A stretch of DNA of 64,000 bases from NCBI GenBank assembly GCA_001899635.1, contig MKVQ01000016.1, forward strand, positions 88,559-152,558, given 5' to 3'. Source of the stretch: Myxococcales bacterium 68-20. Lineage in GTDB: Bacteria > Myxococcota_A > Polyangia > Polyangiales > Polyangiaceae. The position numbers and the translations under genes were made by a program. The notes beneath the pieces were generated by a model, which was given only the letters and a program-made list of their open reading frames with translations, was not told the DNA's origin and searched no databases. This document shows, one piece after another, positions 9,111-18,269 of this stretch; within the stretch, counting starts at the first letter, position 1; every line of letters begins with the position of its first letter.

Positions 9111-9898
9111 GGTGAACCTCCGACGAGTGCGTCGAGACGGGTGAGATGAGCCGAGCTCGGATACCGAGCGCGAAAGGCGTCGGCTCGCGCGCGTGATTCG
9201 CCCCTTCGTCCGAGCCGGACGAGCGCGTCGATCGCGACGATTTCGCGCTCCTGGTAGAGCGCTCCATGCGGAAATCGCAATGGATGGCCGTTGGCGAGCT
9301 CCAGCGCCTGCGCCGGATCCGACTTGAGCGCGGCGCGCGCGCGACGCAGATAGCTCACTTCGGTCTCGCTCTTTTCGGCGACGGCGGGCTCGCCCGGAAG
9401 CTGACTCGGGGGAGCGGGCTCCACGGGCAACGTCGGCTCCACAGGCAATGCGGGCTCCGCCGGCAATGCGGGCTCCTTCGATGGCCCCGTGAGCTCGCGC
9501 GGAGCGACGACGCGAACGGGCGGACGTGTCGTCGGCAGGAGCGTGGGCTCGTGCGTCGAAAGACGAGCGGGGCGAGTCGGCTCGTTCGCCAACGTCACGC
9601 GTTCGGATGCGACGACCGAACGACGCTCCTCCTTCACGCTCGCGACGCGATCGTCCTTCGACGAGATTTCGAAGACGCTGATGCCGAGCACCGCAAGCGA
9701 CGCACCGATCAACGGAAGGATTCGATGGATCCCGCGCGTCGCCTTCGCAGCCGCGTAGCCCTTCGATGCCGGCGAAGCGTTTTCGAGCCAGTTGTCGAAC
9801 CGATCTTCGAGCCGACGAAGCTGCGCATCGTCGGGATCGCTCCGCCCCGAACGCAGGAGCCGCTCGAGCGCCTGTTCCTCTTCTTGGCTGGTGCTCAT
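9107..9898 (-). CDS. Single-TM protein with TPR-like C-terminus, candidate anti-sigma factor (module A)
   Basis: Hydrophobic segment ILPLIGASLAVLGISVF near residue 60, Pro-rich linker, helical-repeat C-terminus; overlaps the ECF sigma gene by ATGA. Confidence 0.65.
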   Translation of the reverse strand: MSTSQEEEQALERLLRSGRSDPDDAQLRRLEDRFDNWLENASPASKGYAAAKATRGIHRILPLIGASLAVLGISVFEISSKDDRVASVKEERRSVVASERVTLANEPTRPARLSTHEPTLLPTTRPPVRVVAPRELTGPSKEPALPAEPALPVEPTLPVEPAPPSQLPGEPAVAEKSETEVSYLRRARAALKSDPAQALELANGHPLRFPHGALYQEREIVAIDALVRLGRRGESRARADAFRARYPSSAHLTRLDALVGGSP

Positions 9899-10485
9899 TT
9901 CGATTCCTTCGACATTCTGGAGAGCATCGCGAGCGCTTGTTTCTTCGCGGCGGCGAGGCGCGAGTACCCAGTCGCCACGGGACAGCCGACGATCTCTGCG
10001 ATCTCGGTCATCTCGAGGTGCTCGAGCTCGTGGAGGACGAAGACCGCGCGCTTGTCCTCGTCCAGACGAGCGATGACCTGCGCGAGCTGCCGACGCGCAT
10101 GGAGACGGTCGGCCTCCCCGCTGTCCGCCGACGCCGCGAGCTCGGGGACTTCATCGACGAGGACCTCGCGGTGGATGCGAAAACGCCGCCGGTAGCCGGC
10201 GGCTACGCGGACGGAGATCCCGTAGATCCACGCTCGAATCGAGCTCGACCGTTCGAGCTGCGCGAGCTTTTGAAAGATGATGATGAAGACCTCTTGGCTG
10301 ACATCCTCGAGGTCCCGCTCCGCCACGCCCTGATACCGAAGCGTCCGCCACACGAAGGCGCCGTACTGTCGAACGATCTGGCGAGCGGCGGCGTGAGCTT
10401 GCATGGCGACAGCGTCGACCGCGTCCGCGTCGACCGCCGATGCGTCCCCGAGATCGGGAACAGTCGCTCCTGTAGCCCAGGTCAT
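9895..10485 (-). CDS. RNA polymerase ECF-type sigma factor (module A)
   Basis: Region 2-like VWRTLRYQGVAERDLEDVSQEVFIIIFQKL and region 4-like LDEDKRAVFVLHELEHLEMTEIAEIVGCPVATGYSRLAAAKKQ. Confidence 0.92.
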   Translation of the reverse strand: MTWATGATVPDLGDASAVDADAVDAVAMQAHAAARQIVRQYGAFVWRTLRYQGVAERDLEDVSQEVFIIIFQKLAQLERSSSIRAWIYGISVRVAAGYRRRFRIHREVLVDEVPELAASADSGEADRLHARRQLAQVIARLDEDKRAVFVLHELEHLEMTEIAEIVGCPVATGYSRLAAAKKQALAMLSRMSKESK

Positions 10486-10519
10486 TCCCGGGAGCAGTGC
10501 GATGACGGTGCGGTCACTC

Positions 10520-11494
10520 TCAAAAAAAATCGAGCGCGACGCCGAAAGAGCCGATCCCCGTCACCGGTGAGCCGCGGTACAGGGACCGCTCGACCCGACG
10601 GTCGTCGAGGACCGTGAAGTCGCTCCGCTGAGGAGTCGCCGCGAAGCCGATCGCGGCGAAGGCGTGGACGCGCTCCCCGAGCCTGTACGTTGCGCTCGCC
10701 TGCGCCAGGCCCCCGAACCTGACCGCCATGCCGCTCCGATCTTTGCCGAAGCCGCTTCCCCACGCGACGGCGAGCTCAGCCTGAGGTCCGATGCACGCCG
10801 TCATCACGAAGCGTCCGGCCGGGATCGTCAGCGGACATACGCCGAGGCCAAACATCGTCCGGAAGAGCCGCACGGTTCGCCCTTCGGGCACCGACTCACC
10901 TTGGCCCCAGAAGAACGCATCGGCGATCAGAGGCCAGAAGCTCCCCGGCACGAGAACGACGGACGCATGAGCTCCGCCTCCTACGCCTCCGGAGGAGCTC
11001 ATGTCGACGGCCGCGCTCGGACCGAGCTTCCCGGTCGAGTGCCAGGGCACCCGACGCCTCTCTCGTTCGTCCGCCAGCTCCTCCGGAGTCGGCGGAAGAT
11101 CGATCATGAGGGCCAGCGCGAGGACGAGTGACTCCGATGCCTCCTCGCAGCTCTCGCTGTCGATCGTGAGGTCACGGCGCCCGAGATGGCGGCCGCTCGG
11201 CGTCGCAAGCGCGATCCGTGCAAGCCACTGAGGCGCAGCATCGGCTCTCTGGATCTCCACGCGAAGGACGCGATCGGCGTGCGCTTGGTCGGCGAATGCA
11301 CGACGCGCGAGCGAGCGCTCGACGTCCTCGATCAGCTCCGACTCCGAAGGACACGCATCTGCCCCCCGGCCCCGCGTCCACTCGAGAAGCACCAGCGATC
11401 GCGGTTGCTCTTCGGCGCCTTCAGCGATCCCCGTCGTGGCGAGACACGTGAGCGGAAGAGCAAGAAGGCACGACCACCACTGCCGTGCACGCAT
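10520..11494 (-). CDS. Exported beta-barrel-like protein, first gene of module A
   Basis: MRARQWWSCLLALPLTCLATTGIAEGA signal peptide; N-terminal ..CPSESELIEDVE..; C-terminus ..GSFGVALDFF ends in Phe as in many outer-membrane barrels. Confidence 0.65.
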   Translation of the reverse strand: MRARQWWSCLLALPLTCLATTGIAEGAEEQPRSLVLLEWTRGRGADACPSESELIEDVERSLARRAFADQAHADRVLRVEIQRADAAPQWLARIALATPSGRHLGRRDLTIDSESCEEASESLVLALALMIDLPPTPEELADERERRRVPWHSTGKLGPSAAVDMSSSGGVGGGAHASVVLVPGSFWPLIADAFFWGQGESVPEGRTVRLFRTMFGLGVCPLTIPAGRFVMTACIGPQAELAVAWGSGFGKDRSGMAVRFGGLAQASATYRLGERVHAFAAIGFAATPQRSDFTVLDDRRVERSLYRGSPVTGIGSFGVALDFF

Positions 11495-11605
11495 GAATCG
11501 GCAGGACGATAGCAGCTCGCACTGGAGCCCGCCCGCGTTCTCCGTGGCGGTAGCTTCTCCCCATTCGGTGGATGGGTGGACGGCCGAACGTCGATTGGCG
11601 ATAGG

Positions 11606-12169
11606 ATGCGCAGCGTGAAGCTCTATGTGATGCGCCACGGGCCTGCGGAGGACAACGCACCGACGGGGCGCGACGAAGATCGTGCCCTGACGCCCGCAGG
11701 CCGAGAGCGAACCCGCGCCGTCGCGCGCGCCTTGCTGGCAGCAGACGAAGCGCCGCTCACGATCATCGCGAGCCCCCTCGTCCGTGCGCTCCAGACCGCG
11801 GAGATCGTCGCCGCTGTGACCGATCTGGAGAAGCGGGTCCGCGAGGCGAAGGAGCCCGGCGGTGCATCCGGCGCGGTCGAGATCCGGCGGGAGATGGCGC
11901 CCGGAGGTGATGCGGTCGGCCTGATCCGCGAGCTGGTGCAGAGCGGCCGCAAGCGCGCCATGATCGTCGGCCACGAACCCGACCTCTCGATGCTCGTAGC
12001 GCGCCTGGTGAACCGTGCCCCTGAGCAAGGGATGCTCAAGTCGATGGTCGTGGGCGTGAAGGTCGAGCCAACACCGGCGGATGCGGCCAACGGCCGATCG
12101 GCGAGCAGCGTGAGCGCTGCGCTTCGCTTCATCCTCGACCCGAAGTCGCTCCACTGGCAGCGCGACTGA
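11606..12169 (+). CDS. SixA-like histidine phosphatase family protein
   Basis: MRSVKLYVMRHGPAEDNAPTGRDEDRALTPAGRERTRAVAR...MIVGHEPDLS; RHG and GHEPDLS motifs. Confidence 0.85.
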   Translation: MRSVKLYVMRHGPAEDNAPTGRDEDRALTPAGRERTRAVARALLAADEAPLTIIASPLVRALQTAEIVAAVTDLEKRVREAKEPGGASGAVEIRREMAPGGDAVGLIRELVQSGRKRAMIVGHEPDLSMLVARLVNRAPEQGMLKSMVVGVKVEPTPADAANGRSASSVSAALRFILDPKSLHWQRD

Positions 12170-12391
12170 CCACGCCGGCCACGCTCCGTGCTGCGGCGCT
12201 GCCCCTCCGGAGGCTCCCGGTCAAGCACTTCCGCGTAGGGTCATCCAAACATGGCCTAACGACACTTCCTTACGCCGGATTCGGGCCATTTGGGGGGATT
12301 TGACCCCGCATTCATGTGGCGGTAAATACAGGATAAATTGGGGTTCCTTGACACCTCGGGACCTGTCCCTTACCCCGCATAAGACCCCCCG

Positions 12392-13321
12392 ATGAGCGCG
12401 CGAACCTGCGTCCCCGAGCTCGATCAGTGGCTGGCTCCGCGCTGGTCACGCGGCGGCACGGGGGCCGCTCGGAGCTCGGTCGGGCGGGGCCGCTCGCTGG
12501 GGCCGATGCCCGCGGCGGCGATTCGCGTCCCCGAGCGGCTCAGCGCGCAGCTCGCGCTCGTCTTCCCTTCGGCGGCGCCGCAGTTGTTCGTTCACGAGGG
12601 CGCGCGCCAGGCGCTCGAGCGGCGGCTGAAGGCAGCTTGCCCGGGTCGTCCGGTGGTCCTCTCGATCACGGACAACCGCCACTCGATCATCTCACACGCG
12701 CTGAAGAACGGCGTCCTCCACGCCCGCGTCCACCACATGTTCCTGGATGCGCCGCCCCGGGTGGTCGACGCGCTCGTGCGCTACGTCACGCGTGACGACC
12801 GCGCGGCGAGCATTCTCGTCGGTCACTACATCGAGGCGAACGGCGCTCGCCTCGCTCGACGCCGGGCACGCGCCATCCCGCTCCACGCGAAGGGCGAGCA
12901 CCACGACCTGCTCTCGCTCTTCAACGACCTGAACGCGCGCTACTTCGACAACGCCTGCCACGCGCTCATCACGTGGGGCCGGCGCACGACGCGGAAGAAC
13001 GACGCGCCGCGCCGCGCGATCAAGCTCGGGAGCTACTCGAGCCTCGAGCGCTTGATCCGCATCCATCCCGTGCTCGATCGCGCCTGGGTGCCACGTTACT
13101 TCGTCGCGTACGTCGTCTACCACGAGATGCTCCATCACATGATCCCGTCGGCCCGCGGCAACGCGCGCCAGGCGAGCTCGAACATCGCATCCGCGAAGGG
13201 GCAGATCGCACGTCGCGTCCTCCACCCGCCGGAGTTCCTCGAGCGCGAGCGTCAGTTCCGCGGCTACGACCGCGCCCTCGACTGGGAGCGGCGTCACATC
13301 AATCGGCTTCTCAGCGGCTAG
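12392..13321 (+). CDS. SprT/M48-like zinc metallopeptidase-family protein
   Basis: YVVYHEMLHHMIP (HExxHH) and NDLNARYFDNACHALITWGRR. Confidence 0.7.
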   Translation: MSARTCVPELDQWLAPRWSRGGTGAARSSVGRGRSLGPMPAAAIRVPERLSAQLALVFPSAAPQLFVHEGARQALERRLKAACPGRPVVLSITDNRHSIISHALKNGVLHARVHHMFLDAPPRVVDALVRYVTRDDRAASILVGHYIEANGARLARRRARAIPLHAKGEHHDLLSLFNDLNARYFDNACHALITWGRRTTRKNDAPRRAIKLGSYSSLERLIRIHPVLDRAWVPRYFVAYVVYHEMLHHMIPSARGNARQASSNIASAKGQIARRVLHPPEFLERERQFRGYDRALDWERRHINRLLSG

Positions 13322-13376
13322 GCCGCACGCAGGTTCGCAGGCGGCACATCCGCGCGACGCGCTCCTAGCGGCCGGG

Positions 13377-13518
13377 CCCGAGGCTCGCCGCACGGCGAAC
13401 GCAGCGGCCCCACGAGGACGGCGTCCAGCTTGGACGACGGAGGCCACGGAAGTCGCCGAGGCTCGCCGGATGGCGAACGGCAGGGAACCGAGGCTCGCCG
13501 AATGGCGAATGCAGGGAA
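13377..13518. repeat. Three copies of a roughly 30-bp palindromic intergenic repeat
   Basis: CCGAGGCTCGCCGcaCGGCGAACGCAG (13377), CCGAGGCTCGCCGgaTGGCGAACGGCAGGGAA (13456), CCGAGGCTCGCCGaaTGGCGAATGCAGGGAA (13488). Confidence 0.7.
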
Positions 13519-13560
13519 CGTGGTAGCCTCCTCGCGAGTTCGGGGAGGAAGGTAGAGATC

Positions 13561-14040
13561 GTGCGCCCTGCTTCTGCATCTCGTCATGCTCCCCTCGCGG
13601 TGATCCTCGCGCTGTGCTCGTTCGCCTCGTTCGCGAGCGCCTGCGGCGGTGGAAAGCCCGACCCCGCCTCCAGCAAGAATGCCGCGCCGAAGAGCGACGC
13701 GGACGAGCACGCGACGGCCGACGCCGGGAGCGCCGAGCGCGCGTTTGCAGGCTCGCCGGCCGAGGCGACCACGTTGATCTCGGCGGAGGTCGACAAGAAG
13801 GGCTCGGAGATCGGTGCGTGCGTCCGCGAGTTCCGGGTGCGGAAGAACCTGGCCCGCGAGCGTGTCTCGATCTCGTTCGGGATCGACATGGAAGGGCGGC
13901 TCCTCGGCGTGACCTCGAAGGGAAAAGAAGACGACGAGCTCAAGCGCTGCGTGCAGCGCGCGCTCGACGGCGCACAGTTCCCGCGCAGCCATGCGGGCGT
14001 CATCACCGTCACGAAGACGTACCAGGAGCTCGTGCAGTGA
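13561..14040 (+). CDS. Lipoprotein with AgmX/TonB-C-like C-terminal domain
   Basis: Lipobox FASAC; IGACVREFRVRKNLARERVSISFGIDMEGRLLGVTSKGKEDDELKRCVQRALDGAQFP. Confidence 0.65.
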   Translation: MRPASASRHAPLAVILALCSFASFASACGGGKPDPASSKNAAPKSDADEHATADAGSAERAFAGSPAEATTLISAEVDKKGSEIGACVREFRVRKNLARERVSISFGIDMEGRLLGVTSKGKEDDELKRCVQRALDGAQFPRSHAGVITVTKTYQELVQ

Positions 14041-16697
14041 CCCGAAGCTTCCGCGCGACCCTCGCGCTGTCGCTCGCGGTCGCGGCCTGCGGTGGGAAGG
14101 AGGCGCTGTCCCCGGTCGGGACGGATGACGGGCGGCGCGCAGCGGTCGCGCGCAAGGCCAAGGTCGAGCCTCCGGTCGCCGGCCACATGGTCGCGTCGGT
14201 GGGAGAGCGGACGCTCGGTCCCTTCTTCGCGCGACGCGAATCGGGCCTCGCCGCGGCCGGTCTCGTTGCGTGGGTGACGGTCGCCGAAGGCCAGGGCCGC
14301 CGCGTCGTGGTGGTCCCGGTGGCTCCCGACGGCACGCCTCGCGGCGGCGAGACCATCGCCGCCCACGTCTCGGTCGACACCACGATGCTCGTGGTCCGGC
14401 CGTTGCGCGGTCCGGTGCCGGGCTTCCTCATCGCATGGACGTCGCTCACGGATCGCGGCAAGTCGCTGTGGGCGGTCGCCGTGAGCGATAACGGCATGCC
14501 GCGCGCGAAGCCCGTCGAGATCTCGCGGACGAACGACGACATCATCTGGGTCGACGTCATCCCCACCGACCACGGCGCGCTCTGCATGTGGGCGGAGGAG
14601 ACACGCGGAAGCGACGCGAACCTCATCGCCGCCGCGGTCGACACCGATGGCAAGGTGCAGGGCGTCCCGACGCGCGTGGCACGCGGCGTCGTCGGCTGGC
14701 ACGCGCTCGAGCTTCCGGGAGGAGTCGGCCTCTCCACCGTCGAGGCCGCGCCGGCGGATCCGAAGGCCAGGCCGACCGAGCACCGCCTCGTCCGCGATGC
14801 GCGCCCCGGCGGAGCCCTCTCCTTCCACCGCCTCGATGCCGAAGGACGCGAGATTGCTCCGCCGGTCACGGTGACCACGAAGCCGATCGTCAGCGGTGAC
14901 GTCGAGGTCGTGCGTGACGGCTCGCGCTTCGTCTTCGCGTGGACCGACCGCGGGGCCACCGAACCGGCCGTGACGATGGCCGCGATCGACGACAAGAACG
15001 TCGTCGAGCCTCCGCGAAAGGTCGCCGAGGCTCGAGGAGGCGCGTCGCTGCTCGCGCTCACGCGCGGTCCTGCAGGCGTCGCCGTGATGTTCGAGGCCCC
15101 TGCACGCCGGAAGGGCGAGACGCGACGCGTCCACGTCGCGCGTGTCGACAAAGGCCTCGTCCTCGATCGGAGCCCGCTCTCGCTCGAGGTCGTCGGCCGC
15201 GGACAGCCCGAGCTCGCCGCGACGTCGACCGGGTTCGCGGCGCTGGCGACGACCGCAGACTGCGAGCGTGACTCGGCCGCGTGCCTCAACGCGAATGCCG
15301 TCGCGACGCTCTTTCGTACGGACGCGAAGGGCACCGTCGTCCAGCGCGAGCCGCTCACCTTCACCTCGGATCCGGCGACGCTCGGCTGGGGCCTGACGTG
15401 TGACGGAGACTCGTGCTTCGCGCTCGCCGCGTCCCCGGGCCCGCCGGGAACGCCGTCGCGCATTCGCACCGCGACGCTCCGCCCGCGAACCAACGTGGCG
15501 CCCCCGCCGCCGAGGCCCGAAGACCCCCCGAAGGACGGTCCGCACATCACCGACATCACGGCCATCGCCTCCGGCGAGACCGTCGTCGACATCGCGACCA
15601 CACGCTTCGGCGAGGCGAACCTCGTCGCGATGTTGAGCTCCAAGGCGACCGACGGCGCCCGAAGAAGCACGGCGGACGAGGCGAAGACCACACCCTTCAC
15701 GCTCTCGACACGGATCGTCGGCGACGACGGCACCGTCTCCACACCGTCGATCATCTCGAACAAGGCGCTCCATGTCGGGAGCGTCGCGATCGCGGGCGCT
15801 TCGAGTCCCGAGGATGGCGGCGCAATCGCGTGGGTCGCTCGCGAGAACGGCGATCCGGAGGTGCACGTCACGCGGATCGACAAACGCGGCCGGCGCATGA
15901 ACGACGTCCAGCTCACCACGACGAAGGGCGACGCGGCCGACGTGACGATTACGTGGGCTGGCGGCGGATGGATCGTCGCATGGGTCGACAGTCGTGACGG
16001 TCGCGGAGAGGTCTACGCGACCAAGGTTTCGCCCGATCTCACGCGCGTCGCTCGCGAGGAGCGCATCACGAAGGCGCCGGGCGACGCGAGCGACCTCGTC
16101 GCGCTCGCCCACGGCGACGCGGTATGGCTCGCATGGGCCGACTCCCGCGAGAGCCCGAAGGACGGCGTCGCCGACATCTTCGTCTCGGCCGTGAAGATGC
16201 ACGATGCGAAGCGCCTCTTCGAAGAGCAGCGGCTCCTTCCGACGGCCGCGCACTCCCGAACGCCTCGCCTCGCGCTCGGACCGAACGGCATGCACGTCGC
16301 GTGGATCGAGGAGGCTCCGCTGGGCGCGGAGACGCCGAACACGAGCGGCTACGGCGCCTTCTGGACGACGCTCGACGAGGTGGGAAAGCCCAGCGCGAAG
16401 CCGTCACGTATCCCGCTCGCAGGCGAAGGCGCGGCGACCGCAGTCGCGTTCGAGTCGCGCCCCAGTCTCCGCGCCGTCGTCGCACGGAGCACGCCGGAGG
16501 TGATCTCGCTCGACGCCGTCGACCTCGTCGCGTCGCCGCCGAAGGTCTCGTCGCTGCTCGCCCTCGACGGTCCGCCGTCACTCGACATCGCGATGGTCTT
16601 CAACGACGATGTGCTCTACTTCAACGACGAGGGCCCTCACGCGCTCGACCGGCGCGCTCGTCGTGCCCGCATCGCGTGGACCCAGCAAACCAGATGA
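14037..16697 (+). CDS. Large lipoprotein, probable beta-propeller
   Basis: GTG start overlapping upstream stop (GTGA); MTRSFRATLALSLAVAACGG; repeated AWVDSRDGRGEVYATKVS, AWADSRESPKDGVADIFVS. Confidence 0.7.
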   Translation: MTRSFRATLALSLAVAACGGKEALSPVGTDDGRRAAVARKAKVEPPVAGHMVASVGERTLGPFFARRESGLAAAGLVAWVTVAEGQGRRVVVVPVAPDGTPRGGETIAAHVSVDTTMLVVRPLRGPVPGFLIAWTSLTDRGKSLWAVAVSDNGMPRAKPVEISRTNDDIIWVDVIPTDHGALCMWAEETRGSDANLIAAAVDTDGKVQGVPTRVARGVVGWHALELPGGVGLSTVEAAPADPKARPTEHRLVRDARPGGALSFHRLDAEGREIAPPVTVTTKPIVSGDVEVVRDGSRFVFAWTDRGATEPAVTMAAIDDKNVVEPPRKVAEARGGASLLALTRGPAGVAVMFEAPARRKGETRRVHVARVDKGLVLDRSPLSLEVVGRGQPELAATSTGFAALATTADCERDSAACLNANAVATLFRTDAKGTVVQREPLTFTSDPATLGWGLTCDGDSCFALAASPGPPGTPSRIRTATLRPRTNVAPPPPRPEDPPKDGPHITDITAIASGETVVDIATTRFGEANLVAMLSSKATDGARRSTADEAKTTPFTLSTRIVGDDGTVSTPSIISNKALHVGSVAIAGASSPEDGGAIAWVARENGDPEVHVTRIDKRGRRMNDVQLTTTKGDAADVTITWAGGGWIVAWVDSRDGRGEVYATKVSPDLTRVAREERITKAPGDASDLVALAHGDAVWLAWADSRESPKDGVADIFVSAVKMHDAKRLFEEQRLLPTAAHSRTPRLALGPNGMHVAWIEEAPLGAETPNTSGYGAFWTTLDEVGKPSAKPSRIPLAGEGAATAVAFESRPSLRAVVARSTPEVISLDAVDLVASPPKVSSLLALDGPPSLDIAMVFNDDVLYFNDEGPHALDRRARRARIAWTQQTR

Positions 16698-18163
16698 CCA
16701 CGAGATCCGAGCGCGGCCCTGCAGTGCTCGCCCTCTTCGCCCTCCCGCTCGCCCTCGCGGCATGCCCGTCCGCACCCGCGCCGATCGATCCGAGCAAGCC
16801 GAGCGCAAAGGCCTCGCACGAGGGTGCGTGCGCCGGGCTCGACTCCCCCGAGTGCGGGCGCGCGCAGGGGCTCCTCTCGGCGGCAGGCGCCTTCGGCAAC
16901 GTCCGCCACGAATACCTGCTCGATCCGGCGAGCGCGATGGTGCCGGGTCGTGGCGTCCAGCGCGGCGAAGCAGGCTCCTTCACGGTGCTTCCCACCCAGT
17001 GCGCCAGCTCGAGAACGCAGTCAGCAGAGCGCGCCGCGCGTGCGGACAAGGTCGATGCCTCGACGATCGACTTCTCGTACATCGGCGTCGCGATCGATCA
17101 GGCGCTCGTCTCGGCGGACGCCGATCTCGCCCCGTGGCTCTCGGCGGGGGCGGAGACGACGGAGCGCAAGATCAGCCTCGTGGCACTGGCGTTCGTACGC
17201 GACCTCGATCCCCAGTTCTTCAACGCCTCCGACGATGTCGCGTTCGGCGGCACGGCTTGCACGTGCGGGCGCGCGACCCACTTCGTCGGCTCGGTGAAGA
17301 TGGGCGGCCTGATCTCGTACGAGATGAGCGTGCGCGCCGGCGAGCTGCGCGGCCGCGCGCTCGACTTCGTCCGCGCGCGCGTCGCTGCGGGAGACACGCG
17401 CATCACGCAGACCGTCGTCGGCGGCCTTGAGGTCGACGGGCTCGACGGTGCATCGAGCACCGACACGAGCAAGCCGCTGACGTTCCGCGTGAAGACGCCC
17501 GTGCCCATCGCGTACGCGGTCTATCCGCTCGCCGACGTGTGCAAGTTCGCCTTCCCCGTGCCGGAGGTCTCGCCCGAGACGCTCGACTTCGGGGAAGTCC
17601 CTCACGGTCGCGAGGAGACCCGCCTCGTTCACATCGTCAATCGGGCGTCGCTCGACCTCCGCGCCACGCTCGGCGAGCAAACGTTCGCGATCCCCGCGCT
17701 CGGCAGCGTCGACGTCCCGCTCACGTGGCGTCCGACGGCACCGACGGCGGGCTGCCAGCCCCAGACACGCGAGGACACGCTCCAGTTCTACCCGCGGGAT
17801 GGGAGCGCGCCGGTCACTCCGAAGACACAGAGCGTCCGCGTCGTCTCGCGCGTGCGCACCGGCAAGGCGGACTTCAAGCGCCACGAGCACGTCGACAGCG
17901 GCTCGGGTCGGAAGCCCGACTACGCTTCGACACGTCGCGACTGGACCTGCCCCCCGGACTACGTGGTTGCGTCGTGCAGGACCGAGAAGGCCGAGTGCGG
18001 CGACGGTCGGTGCTCGACCGACGGCTACGCGGTCAACGCCGAGCCCGGCCAGAACGGCTGCCGCTTCAGCTGCAAAGGCCCGGAGAGCATCTTGCCCGGG
18101 CTCTCGTCGAACTACTGCCGCTTCGACGCACTGATGGAGTGTCGCCTCCGCTGTAGCCCGTGA
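16694..18163 (+). CDS. Lipoprotein with ASH/HYDIN-like domain
   Basis: MTTRSERGPAVLALFALPLALAAC; SPETLDFGEVPHGREETRLVHIVNRASLDLRATL; ATGA overlap with upstream gene. Confidence 0.65.
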   Translation: MTTRSERGPAVLALFALPLALAACPSAPAPIDPSKPSAKASHEGACAGLDSPECGRAQGLLSAAGAFGNVRHEYLLDPASAMVPGRGVQRGEAGSFTVLPTQCASSRTQSAERAARADKVDASTIDFSYIGVAIDQALVSADADLAPWLSAGAETTERKISLVALAFVRDLDPQFFNASDDVAFGGTACTCGRATHFVGSVKMGGLISYEMSVRAGELRGRALDFVRARVAAGDTRITQTVVGGLEVDGLDGASSTDTSKPLTFRVKTPVPIAYAVYPLADVCKFAFPVPEVSPETLDFGEVPHGREETRLVHIVNRASLDLRATLGEQTFAIPALGSVDVPLTWRPTAPTAGCQPQTREDTLQFYPRDGSAPVTPKTQSVRVVSRVRTGKADFKRHEHVDSGSGRKPDYASTRRDWTCPPDYVVASCRTEKAECGDGRCSTDGYAVNAEPGQNGCRFSCKGPESILPGLSSNYCRFDALMECRLRCSP

Positions 18164-18269
18164 GGGGGTTCCCAACTTTCTTGGCAACTCCTACGCCGCG
18201 CGGCCGATGAGGGTCCGCACAACGGGCATCGGGGATCCGAGGCCCTCGGCACAAGGAGACACTCGAGCC

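Noticed and set aside
10486-11605. A shared ECF promoter motif upstream of the module first genes
   Set aside because: Upstream regions of A, B and C show some AAC...CGTC-like strings, but spacing and sequence are not consistent by eye; motif discovery software is needed.
13584-16295. 903-aa reverse-strand ORF
   Set aside because: Shadow of the + strand lipoprotein genes 13561-16697.
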